Positions 1 through 7,788 are shown, counted from the first letter of the stretch. The stretch is DNA of 12,383 nucleotides from an uncultured Coriobacteriaceae bacterium (GCA_902783515.1 CACZRK010000270.1:1-12383), one strand, 5' to 3'. Numbers and translations: made by a program. Notes: a model not told the origin generated them from the sequence alone.

Positions 1-3000
1 ACGCCGCCGCGCCCGCCGTCGAGACGCCTGCCACAACGGAGGCGCCCGCACCCGCCATGGACGTCGCGCCCACCGATACGCCCGCGCCCGCCGACGGTAC
101 CACGGCCGGCACCGAGGATGCCGCCGTCACCCAGGTCGCGTCGGCGGTGACCGACACGGCCTCCTCGACGGCATCTGACGCGCCCGCCCCCCGGGCGCTG
201 CTGCGCCGTGCGCCCGCGGCGGCCAACGACGGCATCGACTTCACCGACTGCCTCACGAACGGCACGATCGTGCAGAAGATGGTAAACGGCAAGTGGACGG
301 CCGCGACGGAGTTCAATGACGGCGACGACGTGCAGGTGACCATCGACTACTCGCTGCCCAAGGGCACGGTCACCACGGACAGCCGCACGATCACCTACCA
401 GGTGCCCCAGGGCATCAAGCCCAACACGGCGCTGACCGGCCGCACCGTTGACGAGAACAAGGAGGAGAACGGCGACTACGTCATCGACACCAACGGCAAG
501 GTGACGGTGACCTTTGACAAGTCGTTCATCGAGCAGGGCGACCTCATCACCGGCGCCGTCACGTTCCGCGGCAAGGTGCATGGCACGGGTGACCAGGAGA
601 AGAGCACCATTCACTTCGGCGGCGCCGCCTCCGACATCACGGTGACGAAGCCCGTCGAGGAGAAGAACGACATCTACGCGCAGAAGAGCGGCTCCCTGTC
701 GACCGACCACACGACGGCCACCTACACGGTCACGATCGGGTCAAACAAGGGCACAGGCGACACCGTGGCGATCAACGACGCGATCGACTACGGCAGCAGC
801 ACGGGCGCAAAGCCCACGTATCAGAGGGACTCGTTCAAGATCGTGAAGGTGGACGCCTCGGGCGCCCAGACGCCCGTCAGCGGCCATGGCCCGGCTTGGG
901 GGGACAACGGCGGCAAGGGCGTGAGCTTCTCGGTGACGGGGCTGCCTGCGCTCGGGCCGAACGAGAAGTACGTCGCGACCTACGCGATGGACATGCACGT
1001 TGACGCCAACGCGACGACGGTCAACGTCAACAACAAGGCCGTCGGCACGAGCGGCGACCACTCCCGCGACGCGTGGGGCAACGTGTACTGGAAGCAGGAG
1101 CAGGAGGTGCAGAAGTCCGGCACGTTCGACCAGGCGACGGGCAAGATCTCCTGGCGCGTGACGGTGAACCCGAACGGTCGAGACGTCTCGGGCTGGACGC
1201 TCGTCGACACGCTTCCCACCGGCTGCACGCTGTGGGGGAACTACACGGTGCGGGGCAAGAACACCGGCACGCTCGCGACCGGCGGCACCTACGGCGACAG
1301 CGAGGTCCGCTACACGTTCCCGTCGGCGGGCGACCTCACGGACGCGCGGAAGACGGACACCTACTACGTGGACTTCTGGACGACCGCCCCCGCCAGTGAC
1401 GGCAGCGTGGACAACACGGCCAAGGTGTGGGAGACCAACGGCTATTTTGAGGGCAAGACGACCGTGGGCGTCACGCACCGCGGCTATGACCTCGCGAAGA
1501 CGTTCAGCAACGAGAGCGCCGCCGGCCCGATCAACACCGAGACGTGGGCGGTGAACGCGACGCTGCCTGACGCGCAGCTCACGACCTTCACGTATGCCGA
1601 CACGATCCAGAACGCCGTGGCCGCCGACGGCACGGACATGGGCGCGGAGAGCCACTACGCATACGCGAGCGAGCTGGAGGACGACTTCGCGGACAGGCTC
1701 CGCCTTGTGGTCGACGACTACACGGAGTACCGGTACAAGGGCGCCTCGAACCCCACGTACTACTACCGCAAAGACGACGCGAGCCAGAGCGGCAACACCA
1801 GTGACGTGACGTTCGCGGTGACGTATCGCGACGCTGCCGGCAACGTGGTGGCGCCCACGGACTCCTCGACGCCGGTGAAGAGCTTCACGGTCACGCTCGG
1901 CTTTGCCGACGGTCACGAGATCCATGGCAAGAACCTGGTGCTTGACTCGTACAGGACGCACGTGGACACCTCCTCGCTGTCCGAGGGCTCAACGTGGACT
2001 GTCAAGAACACGGGCTCGCTCGCGGACAAGACCTCCACGGCGTCGCACGACATCACCAGGCAGAAGACGCTCGAGAAGCAGGTGCTCACCAAGAAGAAGG
2101 GCCAGTACGGCGGGCCGGGCACCTATCAGAGCGGCGACGCGACCGTTAGCTACGACGAGATGGAGGGCGTGCTGAGCTACCGCCTGATGCTCAACACGTC
2201 CAGCAGCGACAACGGGACCATCACGATCACGGACACCCTGCCCGCCGGCGCGACGCTCGTGGACGGCTCGGTGAAGGCGACGTTCTATGAAAACGAGTAC
2301 AGCTCGCACTCGACCAACTACGCGGGAACGGACTTCGAGAACGGTCAGAAGCCCACGTACGGCGCAGTCGTGAACGACGACGGCACCACGACGCTCACCA
2401 TCACGATCACGGGCTACACCTACGCGAGCAGCCATCCCCGCGTCGCGGTGTCCTACGACGTGTCGGTCGCCGGCGACCCCGCGTGGAACGACCCCATGGC
2501 CGACACGGTGAGCTATGCCAACACGGCCGCGTGGAACGGCCACACCGACAGCCAGAACACCACCGTGAAGCGCGACGCCCACCCCGTCACGAAGACCGGC
2601 ACGCAGCTGGACAAGAACGGCAACCCCGTCGTGCTGGGCAGCAACGGCAAGCCGGTGGTCGACCCCACGAACGCGGTCCGCTACTACGTCGACATCAACC
2701 CCGCGGGCAAGAGCCTGAACCCGCGGGACGGCGTGCTCACGCTCACGGACACCGTGCAGGACGCCGCCAAGTACGACCCGCAGCTGAGCATCTCGTCGGT
2801 CAAGCTCTACGCGTACAGCATCACGGCCGACCACCATCTGGGCGGCGAGATCAGCCCGGACCGTTACTCGGTGCAGTACGACCAGGCGACCGCGAAGCTC
2901 ACGGTCACGGTGCCGGACGAGCTGCCCTGCGTGCTCGTGTACGACTATCAGATCGACAAGGACGCCGTCATCAACGACGCCGTGGTCAAGAACGCCTGCT

Positions 3001-4277
3001 CGCTGGACGGCTCGTGGAGCAGCGCGAGCGAGCTGAAGCTCAGGGAGAGCAGCTCCTCCGCGTCGGCATATCACAAGCGGATCACGCTGCGCAAGGTGGA
3101 CAGCGAGAACTACCAGAAGCCGCTGGAAGGCTCCACGTTCACGCTGGCCCGCTGGGACGCGACGTCGCGGGCGTGGGTCACGGAGAGCGACGTCGTGACG
3201 CCGAAGGACGGCGCGTTCACCTGGGACCTGGGCGGCACGACGCCGGCGCTGACCGCGAACGCCCTGTACCGACTGGTCGAGACGACGGCGCCGGACGGGT
3301 ACGCGCTTGACCAGACCCCGCGCTACTTCGTCTGGATGGACGTGCAGAACAACAAGGACGCGTCGTACAACGCCTCGGGTGCTTCGTCGGCGAAGAAGCC
3401 CGACAACGCCTCCGGCGTGAGCAAGGAGCAGATCACGTTCTTCAAGAACGCCGGCGGCACGCTGTACGTCCCGAACACGTACACGCGCCTGACGGCGAAG
3501 AAGGTCTGGGCCAACGAGGACGGCTCCGCGGCCGCGGCGCCCGCCGACGCCAACGTGACGGTCGGGCTGCTGCGCTACACGCGCGAGGACGATCCCGATC
3601 AGATGTGCACGGTGCACATCCACGCTGTCGGCACTCCTAACGGGAACGGCTGGAAGGACGAAAAGACGCTCGATCCCATCGCGATCCTGCGCGGCTCGTC
3701 GATGACGTTTACGCTTGACACCTGGAATCTCACCGTGGACGTGTTGGTGAACGGTGAGCACTACCAGACGCTCACGAACATACAGGGCTCGGCGACGGTG
3801 ACCATCGAGGCGGACAAGTTTGCGGACGAGAATGCGACGGTGGAATTCGTGACGACGAATTCGGCGAACATTCCTGCCATCGACGCGACCAAGATCAACT
3901 ACACCAAGCCCGGCACGAAGGACTCGAAGCACGTGGTCGTGGACACGGCGACGCTCGACGCTTCGAACGGCTGGACCCGGAACTGGGAGAACCTGCCGAC
4001 TGCGGACGAGGTGGGCGACCAGTACCGCTACGAGGTCATCGAGACCTCCTGCTCGGTCCCGGGGACGACGGTCTCCTACGCGAAGACCGGTGGCGCCCAG
4101 ACGGGCACCGTCACGGTGACGAACACGCTGCCGCACCATGAGGAGGAGACGGGCTACACGCTGCCCGCGACCGGCGGCAGGGGCGTGACCGGCCTGTACG
4201 CGGGCGCCGTCGCCGTCGCGTGCGCCTCGCTCGCGGGGATCGCCGCGCTGCGCCGCCGCCGCGGGCACGCGAGGTAG
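1..4277 (+). CDS. LPXTG-anchored multidomain isopeptide adhesin / pilin-like surface protein, 5' truncated by the window edge
   Basis: The reading frame is open from base 3, so the true start and signal peptide lie outside the window. Residues here count from the ATG at 57 (1406 aa to the stop). Residues 1-55 are an Ala/Pro/Thr-rich linker. From about 60 to 1005 come roughly six beta-rich domains, several with the D2-type fimbrial pattern, for example TITDTLPAGA and TLVDTLPTG, each preceded by a K-x-G type strand. Two Cna-B/SpaA-type domains follow, about 1009-1140 (LRKVD, ETTAPDGY, VPNTY) and 1145-1360 (KKVW, YEVIE, VTNTL). Likely isopeptide triads are K1013/E1075/N1140 and K1149/E1329/N1356. 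The end is a sorting signal: LPATG at 1369-1373, a hydrophobic span at about 1377-1398, then RRRRGHAR. A sortase should link it to the cell wall, where it would act in adhesion. The ligand is unknown and no sortase gene is in view. The second Cna-B domain carries an extra segment of about 110 residues. Confidence 0.93.
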   Translation, partial: AAAPAVETPATTEAPAPAMDVAPTDTPAPADGTTAGTEDAAVTQVASAVTDTASSTASDAPAPRALLRRAPAAANDGIDFTDCLTNGTIVQKMVNGKWTAATEFNDGDDVQVTIDYSLPKGTVTTDSRTITYQVPQGIKPNTALTGRTVDENKEENGDYVIDTNGKVTVTFDKSFIEQGDLITGAVTFRGKVHGTGDQEKSTIHFGGAASDITVTKPVEEKNDIYAQKSGSLSTDHTTATYTVTIGSNKGTGDTVAINDAIDYGSSTGAKPTYQRDSFKIVKVDASGAQTPVSGHGPAWGDNGGKGVSFSVTGLPALGPNEKYVATYAMDMHVDANATTVNVNNKAVGTSGDHSRDAWGNVYWKQEQEVQKSGTFDQATGKISWRVTVNPNGRDVSGWTLVDTLPTGCTLWGNYTVRGKNTGTLATGGTYGDSEVRYTFPSAGDLTDARKTDTYYVDFWTTAPASDGSVDNTAKVWETNGYFEGKTTVGVTHRGYDLAKTFSNESAAGPINTETWAVNATLPDAQLTTFTYADTIQNAVAADGTDMGAESHYAYASELEDDFADRLRLVVDDYTEYRYKGASNPTYYYRKDDASQSGNTSDVTFAVTYRDAAGNVVAPTDSSTPVKSFTVTLGFADGHEIHGKNLVLDSYRTHVDTSSLSEGSTWTVKNTGSLADKTSTASHDITRQKTLEKQVLTKKKGQYGGPGTYQSGDATVSYDEMEGVLSYRLMLNTSSSDNGTITITDTLPAGATLVDGSVKATFYENEYSSHSTNYAGTDFENGQKPTYGAVVNDDGTTTLTITITGYTYASSHPRVAVSYDVSVAGDPAWNDPMADTVSYANTAAWNGHTDSQNTTVKRDAHPVTKTGTQLDKNGNPVVLGSNGKPVVDPTNAVRYYVDINPAGKSLNPRDGVLTLTDTVQDAAKYDPQLSISSVKLYAYSITADHHLGGEISPDRYSVQYDQATAKLTVTVPDELPCVLVYDYQIDKDAVINDAVVKNACSLDGSWSSASELKLRESSSSASAYHKRITLRKVDSENYQKPLEGSTFTLARWDATSRAWVTESDVVTPKDGAFTWDLGGTTPALTANALYRLVETTAPDGYALDQTPRYFVWMDVQNNKDASYNASGASSAKKPDNASGVSKEQITFFKNAGGTLYVPNTYTRLTAKKVWANEDGSAAAAPADANVTVGLLRYTREDDPDQMCTVHIHAVGTPNGNGWKDEKTLDPIAILRGSSMTFTLDTWNLTVDVLVNGEHYQTLTNIQGSATVTIEADKFADENATVEFVTTNSANIPAIDATKINYTKPGTKDSKHVVVDTATLDASNGWTRNWENLPTADEVGDQYRYEVIETSCSVPGTTVSYAKTGGAQTGTVTVTNTLPHHEEETGYTLPATGGRGVTGLYAGAVAVACASLAGIAALRRRRGHAR

Positions 4278-4357
4278 ACGGGCGCGCACGATAGGCGGGC
4301 GCGCGAGGCGGAGGCGCTCAGACGACAGGATGAGCGCGCGGTAGGCGCGCGACAATG

Positions 4358-4406
4358 ACGAGCGCGGGCGCGAGACGGTGAGGTCACCGTCCGCGCCCGC
4401 GCTCGT
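4358..4406. terminator. Long GC-rich hairpin between convergent genes (bidirectional terminator-like)
   Basis: The arms ACGAGCGCGGGCGC (4358-4371) and GCGCCCGCGCTCGT (4393-4406) pair perfectly over 14 bp. A GA/C internal bulge follows, then the arms GACGGTGA (4374-4381) and TCACCGTC (4384-4391) pair over 8 bp. It lies between the adhesin stop and the permease stop, which face each other, so it can serve both transcripts. There is no T-run on either side, so intrinsic termination is inferred from position and stem strength only. Confidence 0.6.
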
Positions 4407-4443
4407 GCGCTTAGGGGTCCCGCGGCGCCCGCGCTCTCGCCGT

Positions 4444-5382
4444 CTACGCCGTGATGCCGAGGGCCTGGATCACGAGGCCGATCACCACGGCGATCGCGAA
4501 CAGGCCGCCGATGATCGCCGCCGCCTCGGCGCGCTGCCGGTCCTCCTCCAGCAGGACGAGCAGCCCCAGGCCGCCGCTCGCCGCGAGGCCGGCGATCGCC
4601 GCGCCGAACGTGATGACGCCGTCCACGTAGAACTGCGTGATGGCGACGCTCGCGGCGCAGTTGGGGATCAGGCCGACGAGCGCCGCGAACACGGGCTGCA
4701 GCAGCTCCTTGCCGGCGAGCCACGCGGCGATGGTCTCCTGCCCGACGAGGGCGAACACCACGGCGATCGCGAGCGACACGACGAAGATGAAGCCGGCGAC
4801 CTTCAGCGTGTGCACGAGGGGATGCCACAGCAGCGTGCGCGCGGTCAGGCGCTCGTGCTCGTCGTGGCCGGCGGGCTCGTGGCCGCAGCAGCCGCGCTCC
4901 TCCAGGGCGTGCTCGTGATGGTGGCCGGGATCGTCCACGCCCGTCTCGACGGCCTGCTCATGCGCGAACACGGCGGCGTTGCGTCGGCGAAAGACGAGGT
5001 CAAGGGCATAGCCGACCACGATGGCGCAGACGAGCTTCGTGAGGATGAGCGGCACGAGCGCGCCCATGGCGCCCGGCTGCGACAGCAGGATCGGGATGGC
5101 CTCGTCGGACGTCGCGATGTAGATCGCGAACAGCGTGCCGATGGTGACGAGGCGCTGCGTGTACAGCGCGGTGCCGACGACCGAGAAGCCGCACTGTGGG
5201 ATGACGCCCAGCGCGGCGCCGATGAGCGGGCCCGCCTTGCCGGTGCGCTCCATGAGGGTGCCCATGCGGTTGCCGAGCTTGACCTCAAGCACCTCGATGA
5301 GCACGTAGATCACGAACAGCCAGGGGATCATCTTCAGCGTGTCGATGAGGGCGTCGAGCCCTGCGTCAAGTAGAACGTCCAT
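4444..5382 (-). CDS. Putative heavy-metal transporter (ArsP_2 / 10TM heavy-metal exporter-like family) with His/Cys-rich loop
   Basis: This is a 312-residue integral membrane protein. Hydrophobic spans fall at about 17-36, 52-72, 80-130 (more than one helix), 193-214, 226-247, 255-278 and 286-308. The two halves carry matching motifs, GVIPQC at 59-64 and GLIPNC at 237-242, which suggests an internal duplication with a polar Pro-Cys pair in each half as part of a metal path. The loop between the halves (about 141-177) is rich in His and Cys (GHHHEHA, GCCGHE, GHDEHE) and looks like a metal-sensing or metal-donating segment. The pattern fits the family annotated as putative arsenic efflux or manganese transporter. 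I cannot tell the metal or direction from sequence. The start at 5382 has AAGGA upstream at suitable spacing. It lies 75 bases below the Fur-family gene on the same strand, so the two are probably cotranscribed and metal-controlled. Confidence 0.8.
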   Translation of the reverse strand: MDVLLDAGLDALIDTLKMIPWLFVIYVLIEVLEVKLGNRMGTLMERTGKAGPLIGAALGVIPQCGFSVVGTALYTQRLVTIGTLFAIYIATSDEAIPILLSQPGAMGALVPLILTKLVCAIVVGYALDLVFRRRNAAVFAHEQAVETGVDDPGHHHEHALEERGCCGHEPAGHDEHERLTARTLLWHPLVHTLKVAGFIFVVSLAIAVVFALVGQETIAAWLAGKELLQPVFAALVGLIPNCAASVAITQFYVDGVITFGAAIAGLAASGGLGLLVLLEEDRQRAEAAAIIGGLFAIAVVIGLVIQALGITA

Positions 5383-5457
5383 GCATGGGTCCTTACGTAC
5401 GTCGATGGTGAGAGGGTCGGGTGGCGCGAGGGGGCGATGCCGGCGCGGCGCGGGCGA

Positions 5458-5982
5458 TCAGGCGTGCCGGCAGTGGCCGGTGCAGGTGCCGTCGTGCGGG
5501 CGCCGTCGCGGGTCGTCGGGCGTTCGCCCGCGCTCGAGGCAGGCCGAGCACGTGCCGTACAGCACGGTCTTCACCGGGTCGATCAGCACGTGGTGCTCGG
5601 AGGCGAAGTGCCGGTAGAACCGCGCGAGGTCCTTGCACTCGATGGGGACGAGCTCGCCGCAGCCCTCGCACTTCAGGTAGAACCGTGTGTCCTCGTCCGC
5701 CTCGCCCTCGGGCGAGACGCTGCGGTAGCACGCGCCGTCCGAGCCCTCCACCGTGCTGCGCGTCGCCTCGCCCTCGCAGGCCAGGCGATCCAGGTTGCGA
5801 TAGATCGTCGCCATGCCCACCGTCTCGCCGCGCGCCTCCAGCTCGTCGGCGATCTGCCGGGCCGTGAGGTACTCCTGGGGGTGCGCCCGCAGGCAGTCAA
5901 GCACGAGCTGCTTCTGCCGCGTGCGATAGTGGTGCCTGACCGTCGAGTCTGACGAGGCGCTCTCAGGTGCTGACGTGGACAT
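5458..5982 (-). CDS. Fur-family metal-responsive transcriptional regulator
   Basis: This 174-residue cytoplasmic DNA-binding protein has the length and layout of Fur/Zur/PerR. The winged helix spans about 17-80, with the recognition region around TVGMATIYRNLDRL at 54-67. The dimerisation half (100-150) carries the two structural zinc pairs, C105/C108 (CEGC) and C145/C148 (CSAC), and H130-H131. The His-rich stretch that usually precedes the first CxxC is replaced here by DEDTRFYLK, so the regulatory metal site may differ from classical Fur. The C-terminus ends CTGHCRHA, an extra Cys/His cluster. The start at 5982 is chosen because it has GGAAAGG about 6 bases upstream and gives normal family length. 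The frame stays open 81 codons further up, but that stretch is not Fur-like. It probably represses itself and the downstream permease gene through the boxes at 6117-6131 and 6196-6212. Fur, Zur and Mur cannot be separated from this sequence. Confidence 0.92.
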   Translation of the reverse strand: MSTSAPESASSDSTVRHHYRTRQKQLVLDCLRAHPQEYLTARQIADELEARGETVGMATIYRNLDRLACEGEATRSTVEGSDGACYRSVSPEGEADEDTRFYLKCEGCGELVPIECKDLARFYRHFASEHHVLIDPVKTVLYGTCSACLERGRTPDDPRRRPHDGTCTGHCRHA

Positions 5983-6116
5983 GACCGACTGCCTTTCCGA
6001 GTGGACCGTGGCGCTGCGACGCCCGGGATGCTCGCGCGCCCGACGCGCTGACGCCTGACGGACGAGCGAGAGCCCGGCATGCCTGCGCGTCCGGCGTGCC
6101 TGTGCGGCCCCAAATC

Positions 6117-6131
6117 CGAGAATGATTATCG
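6117..6131. promoter_or_regulatory. Fur-box-like operator overlapping the -10 element of the regulator gene
   Basis: CGAGAATGATTATCG is a 7-1-7 inverted repeat with one mismatched pair. Bases 6118-6130 match 12 of 13 positions of the classical Fur consensus GATAATGATTATC. It overlaps the candidate -10 hexamer of the Fur-family gene, the usual arrangement for metal-dependent autorepression. The operator reading is from known Fur-box form; binding is inferred. Confidence 0.65.
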
Positions 6132-6155
6132 AATTGAGGATTGCGCGGGTCTCAA
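6125..6155 (-). promoter_or_regulatory. Candidate promoter of the fur-family / permease operon
   Basis: On the minus strand, TTGAGA (6155-6150) and GATAAT (6130-6125) form a plausible -35/-10 pair. The 19-base spacer is a little longer than ideal. The predicted start near 6118 gives a leader of about 136 bases before the ATG at 5982. The -10 lies inside the Fur-like box at 6117-6131. Confidence 0.4.
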
Positions 6156-6195
6156 GATACCCGTCCGCCCGGCGTCGTGACGCAGGACGGCAAAA

Positions 6196-6212
6196 ATGAG
6201 AGTCATTCTCAT
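6196..6212. promoter_or_regulatory. Second Fur-box-like palindrome, upstream of the regulator promoter
   Basis: ATGAGAGTCATTCTCAT is an 8-1-8 inverted repeat with a single mismatched pair. Read on the minus strand it contains GAGAATGACTCTC, which matches the first box (GAGAATGATTATC) at 11 of 13 positions. It lies about 80 bases upstream of the first box, so both could be bound by the Fur-family protein encoded next door. Confidence 0.6.
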
Positions 6213-6315
6213 ATATGCTTCGCAATTGCGCGACCGCGGGAACGTGCGGCCGTGCGGCGCGGATGCCCGCGATGGCCCGAGACGCGACTGCCCGCCCGCT
6301 GCTCCGTCTCTCACC

Positions 6316-7143
6316 CTACGCGAGCGCCCCAGCGATCAGCCAGAGAAGCAGCAGGTGGAGGGGGTAGAACAGATAGAAGAAGTATTTCATACCGCGTCCG
6401 CGCCGGCCGTTGTACAGCAGGAAGCACGCCATGCCGACGATGGAGTACATCTCCATCCAGTCGTTGTGGACGAGGCAGTATGCAGCGGCGAGCGCCGCGC
6501 CGACCGCGAGCTGCGCCACGCGGGAGTCACGCGCAAGGTACAGTCCGCAGACCAGCAGGACGCCGAAGGCGTGGTAGTCAACGTCAAGCGCCAGCGCCAG
6601 CCAGGCGCCGCCGATCGCGCACGGGACGAGCAGGACGCCCCTCGCGAGGCGCGACAGCCCGAGCCGATCGCCGACGAGCTCGGGAACCCACATCACGACG
6701 TAGGCGATGAGCAGCGTGAACATGACGTTCAGGCTGGTCGCGTACGAGATGACGCCGTCGTTGAGCGCGAGGTCAAAGGGGATCTCCGAGACCGCCGCGA
6801 ACAGCGCGAGCCTGACCACTTGCCGCGGGCGGCTGTGCGTGTGGACGAAGCCCTCCACGAGCGCGAAGCAGAACAGCGGGAACGCGATGCGGCCGACGTG
6901 ACGCATGAGCAGGTAGACCTGGTACGCCTCCACGGCATTCGCCGCGTGCGTCCGGTACAGCAGCAGGCAGTACGGGAGCACGAGGACCGCGCCGGCGTGA
7001 TCGACGAGCATCGTCACGATGGCGATCCACTTGAGGCCCGTGCCGGTGAGGGGGCGCCAGTCATGTCCCTTGGCCTGCGCCGACGGCGCGTCAGCGGGCG
7101 ACGACGGGAGGGAGGTCGATGCCTTCGGCGTGCGGGGGCCCAT
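6316..7143 (-). CDS. TraX-family integral membrane protein
   Basis: This 275-residue multi-pass membrane protein follows the TraX family pattern. It has KWIAIVTMLVDHAG near 38-51 with the conserved Asp-His, RHVGRIAFPLFCFALVEGF near 81-99, SEIPFDLAL at 119-127, LNVMFTLL at 138-145, and the hallmark end KYFFYLFYPLHLLLL at 253-267. F-plasmid TraX is linked to N-acetylation of pilin, but chromosomal relatives like this one are common, stand alone, and have no assigned substrate. An acyl-transfer role on a surface molecule is only an inference. The start at 7143 has AGAAAGGA at good spacing; an in-frame TTG at 7161 is less likely. Residues 1-28 are a polar Ser/Pro/Ala-rich cytoplasmic lead. No conjugation genes are nearby. 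It is divergent from the YccF remnant and upstream of the Fur-family gene but separated from it by 333 bases. Confidence 0.9.
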   Translation of the reverse strand: MGPRTPKASTSLPSSPADAPSAQAKGHDWRPLTGTGLKWIAIVTMLVDHAGAVLVLPYCLLLYRTHAANAVEAYQVYLLMRHVGRIAFPLFCFALVEGFVHTHSRPRQVVRLALFAAVSEIPFDLALNDGVISYATSLNVMFTLLIAYVVMWVPELVGDRLGLSRLARGVLLVPCAIGGAWLALALDVDYHAFGVLLVCGLYLARDSRVAQLAVGAALAAAYCLVHNDWMEMYSIVGMACFLLYNGRRGRGMKYFFYLFYPLHLLLLWLIAGALA

Positions 7144-7287
7144 TGGCGTCCTTTCTGTCAAGACGGTCGTCGGGCGGGCGCGCGACGGGTGGCTGACGCT
7201 GCCCGCGACGGTACCACACGCCCGAACGGGCGACGCGCGCGATGGGTATGAATGTGGGTAAACGACTGCGGGACGCGGGAGAGGCGG

Positions 7288-7652
7288 ATGGCCATGCGCA
7301 CGATCGGCAACATCGTCTGGATTCTCACGGGCGGGCTCATCACGGCGCTCGGATGGGTGATCGCGGGCGTCATTTTTTACATCAGCATCGTCGGATCCCG
7401 CTCGGCCGCCAGGCGTTCAAGATGGCCAAGCTCACCCTCGCGCCGTTCGGCCTGGAGGTCCGCTACGGCGGCGGGGCGCCCTCCGTCATCGCCAACGTCT
7501 TCTGGGTGCTCCTGATCGGCCTCTGGGAGGCGATCGCGTACCTCGTGATCAGCGCGCTGCTGTGCGTCACGATCGTGGGCGTGCCCTTTGGCCTGCAGCT
7601 CTTCAAGATGGCAAAGCTCTCGCTCATGCCGTTCGGCGCGAGTGTGGACTAG
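7288..7652 (+). pseudogene. yccF: YccF-family (DUF307) inner membrane protein, frameshifted
   Basis: Two overlapping frames together encode one small YccF-type protein. The first frame starts MAMRTIGNIVWILTGGLI at 7288 (ATG at 7294 is also possible; GGGAGAGG lies just upstream) and reads to ISIVG. The second frame continues PLGRQAFKMAKLTLAPFG and ends MPFGASVD. Adding one G to the GG at 7393-7394 restores ISIVGIPLGRQAFKMAKL and one 121-residue protein, so a G was lost from an expected GGG run. The repaired protein shows the internal repeat typical of the family: ISIVGIPLGRQAFKMAKL matches VTIVGVPFGLQLFKMAKL, each followed by a PFG. Role in the cell is unknown beyond membrane location. A real mutation and a sequencing or assembly error cannot be told apart here. 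Confidence 0.85.
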
Positions 7653-7662
7653 CTAGTATGTG

Positions 7663-7707
7663 GGATGCGGCCATGCGCCCTGCTACCAGGACCGCATGGC
7701 CGCATCC
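7663..7707. repeat. Perfect 15-bp inverted repeat forming a 45-base hairpin
   Basis: GGATGCGGCCATGCG (7663-7677) is the exact reverse complement of CGCATGGCCGCATCC (7693-7707). Inside the loop, CCTG (7679-7682) and CAGG (7687-7690) also pair around a CTAC tetraloop, so the whole element folds. It starts 11 bases after the yccF stop. No T-run follows, so it may be a terminator, an mRNA-protecting stem or a dispersed REP-like element. Confidence 0.6.
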
Positions 7708-7710
7708 AAG

Positions 7711-7723
7711 GAGATGTCATCTC
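7711..7723. repeat. Short perfect palindrome GAGATG-T-CATCTC
   Basis: GAGATGTCATCTC is a 6-1-6 perfect inverted repeat directly after the large hairpin. It has the size of an operator half-site pair, but no gene starts here on either strand, so a protein-binding role is unsupported. Confidence 0.3.
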
Positions 7724-7788
7724 ACAAGAAGGCTATGGATTCGTTACATAATAAGCCCATGAGGCAGAATGCCGCTGCCTTCACATCA

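Larger units (their letters stand above)
5983..6315. other. 333-base gene-free stretch: control region of the fur-family gene
   Basis: Bases 5983-6116 are a GC-rich stretch read as the 5' leader of the regulator. I see no gene, uORF or riboswitch-like fold in it. Bases 6117-6212 hold the candidate promoter and two Fur-box-like palindromes, listed separately. A perfect 10-bp palindrome CGCAATTGCG lies at 6221-6230. Bases 6231-6315 run up to the stop of the TraX-family gene and show no clear terminator. Confidence 0.6.

Noticed and set aside
57..59. ATG at 57 as the real start of the adhesin
   Set aside because: The frame is open before it with the same Ala/Pro/Thr-rich composition and no signal peptide follows, so the start lies left of the window.
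1989..4355. 788-residue open frame on the minus strand, and a 406-residue one at 741-1961
   Set aside because: Both are antisense to the adhesin, rich in Arg/Val/Gly/His as expected from the complement of ACG/GGC/GAC codons, and have no domain pattern.
4378..5373. 331-residue plus-strand frame across the permease gene
   Set aside because: It is Asp/Glu/Arg/His-rich antisense reading; the opposite strand shows clear membrane helices and paired motifs.
5983..6225. N-terminal extension of the Fur-family protein by 81 residues
   Set aside because: It would run through both Fur-like boxes and the promoter, and the residues are low-complexity and unlike Fur.
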